Positions 5,338-5,452 of a stretch of DNA of 5,452 nucleotides are shown piece after piece; position 1 is the stretch's first letter; every line of letters begins with the position of its first letter. Source of the DNA: an uncultured delta proteobacterium (GTDB lineage: Bacteria > Myxococcota_A > Bradymonadia > REDH01); NCBI GenBank assembly GCA_903912275.1, contig CAIWGR010000617.1, forward strand, positions 1 through 5,452, given 5' to 3'. The position numbers were made by a program, and so were the translations under genes. A model generated the notes under the pieces. The model had not been told where the DNA came from and searched no databases. It saw only the letters and a program-made list of their open reading frames with translations.

Positions 5338-5452
5338 ATGTCCAAGGAGAAGTTCGAGCGTAACAAGCCCCACGTCAACATCGGCACCATCGGTCACGTT
5401 GACCATGGCAAGACGACGCTGACGGCTGCCATCACCAAGGTGATGTCGCAGA
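5338..5452 (+). CDS. tuf: Elongation factor Tu (3'-truncated by window edge)
   Basis: EF-Tu is the abundant cytosolic GTPase that carries aminoacyl-tRNA to the ribosomal A site. Only the first 38 codons are present. They begin MSKEKFERNKPHVNIGTIGH, the diagnostic EF-Tu start, and include the P-loop GHVDHGKT (residues 19-26) that binds the GTP phosphates, followed by TLTAAITKVMSQ. The reading frame is open to the window edge. The gene follows Thr-Tyr-Gly-Thr tRNA genes as in the conserved tufB-type locus, where tRNA-Trp, secE, nusG and ribosomal protein genes often come next (not visible here). Codon choice in this short stretch differs from the upstream genes, with ACG for three of five threonines plus CTG, CGT, GTT and GGT. 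Regulation probably comes from the promoter in the preceding spacer, possibly with read-through from the tRNAs. Confidence 0.97.
   Translation, partial: MSKEKFERNKPHVNIGTIGHVDHGKTTLTAAITKVMSQ

Overview
This is an ordinary housekeeping segment of a GC-rich bacterial chromosome. All genes lie on the + strand. In order they are: the 3' part of a groEL chaperonin gene (its first ~50 codons are cut off at the left edge), proS (prolyl-tRNA synthetase), pyrF (orotidine 5'-phosphate decarboxylase), rlmB (23S rRNA 2'-O-methyltransferase), four tRNA genes (Thr-TGT, Tyr-GTA, Gly-TCC, Thr-GGT), and the first 38 codons of tuf (EF-Tu), cut off at the right edge.

Organism. Codons end overwhelmingly in C (CTC, GTC, ATC, GAC, CGC). 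None of the four tRNA genes encodes its CCA tail, which argues against enteric and other Gammaproteobacteria. The prolyl-tRNA synthetase carries the inserted editing domain that alphaproteobacterial enzymes usually lack. From remembered family resemblance of ProRS and the EF-Tu N-terminus, a deltaproteobacterial-grade lineage such as Myxococcota seems most likely, with Acidobacteriota as the main alternative. This placement is an inference and is not firm.

Layout. groEL ends at 1462. A 128-bp gap holds a plausible sigma70-type promoter (perfect TTGACA at 1507) and a Shine-Dalgarno sequence for proS. proS, pyrF and rlmB are joined by two identical ATGA stop/start overlaps and look like one translationally coupled operon. 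rlmB ends inside another perfect TTGACA box (4750-4755), 54 bp before the first tRNA. The tRNA block spans 4808-5202. Two of its spacers fold into strong hairpins that probably guide processing of the pre-tRNA transcript. Between the last tRNA and tuf there is a good promoter candidate (TTGACG, 17 bp, TATGTT) and a 5-bp leader hairpin just before the tuf ribosome binding site.

Functional theme. Apart from pyrF (pyrimidine synthesis) and the chaperonin, everything serves translation: tRNA charging, modification of the ribosomal peptidyl-transferase centre, tRNAs, and the factor that delivers them. The tRNA(Thr-Tyr-Gly-Thr)-tuf order is the widely conserved tufB-type arrangement. I found no mobile element, CRISPR array, defence gene or unknown protein, and no sign of a previously undescribed system. 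The points worth a second look are RNA-level details in the tRNA-tuf region, an unusual GroEL tail, and two CxxC pairs flanking the ProRS editing domain.
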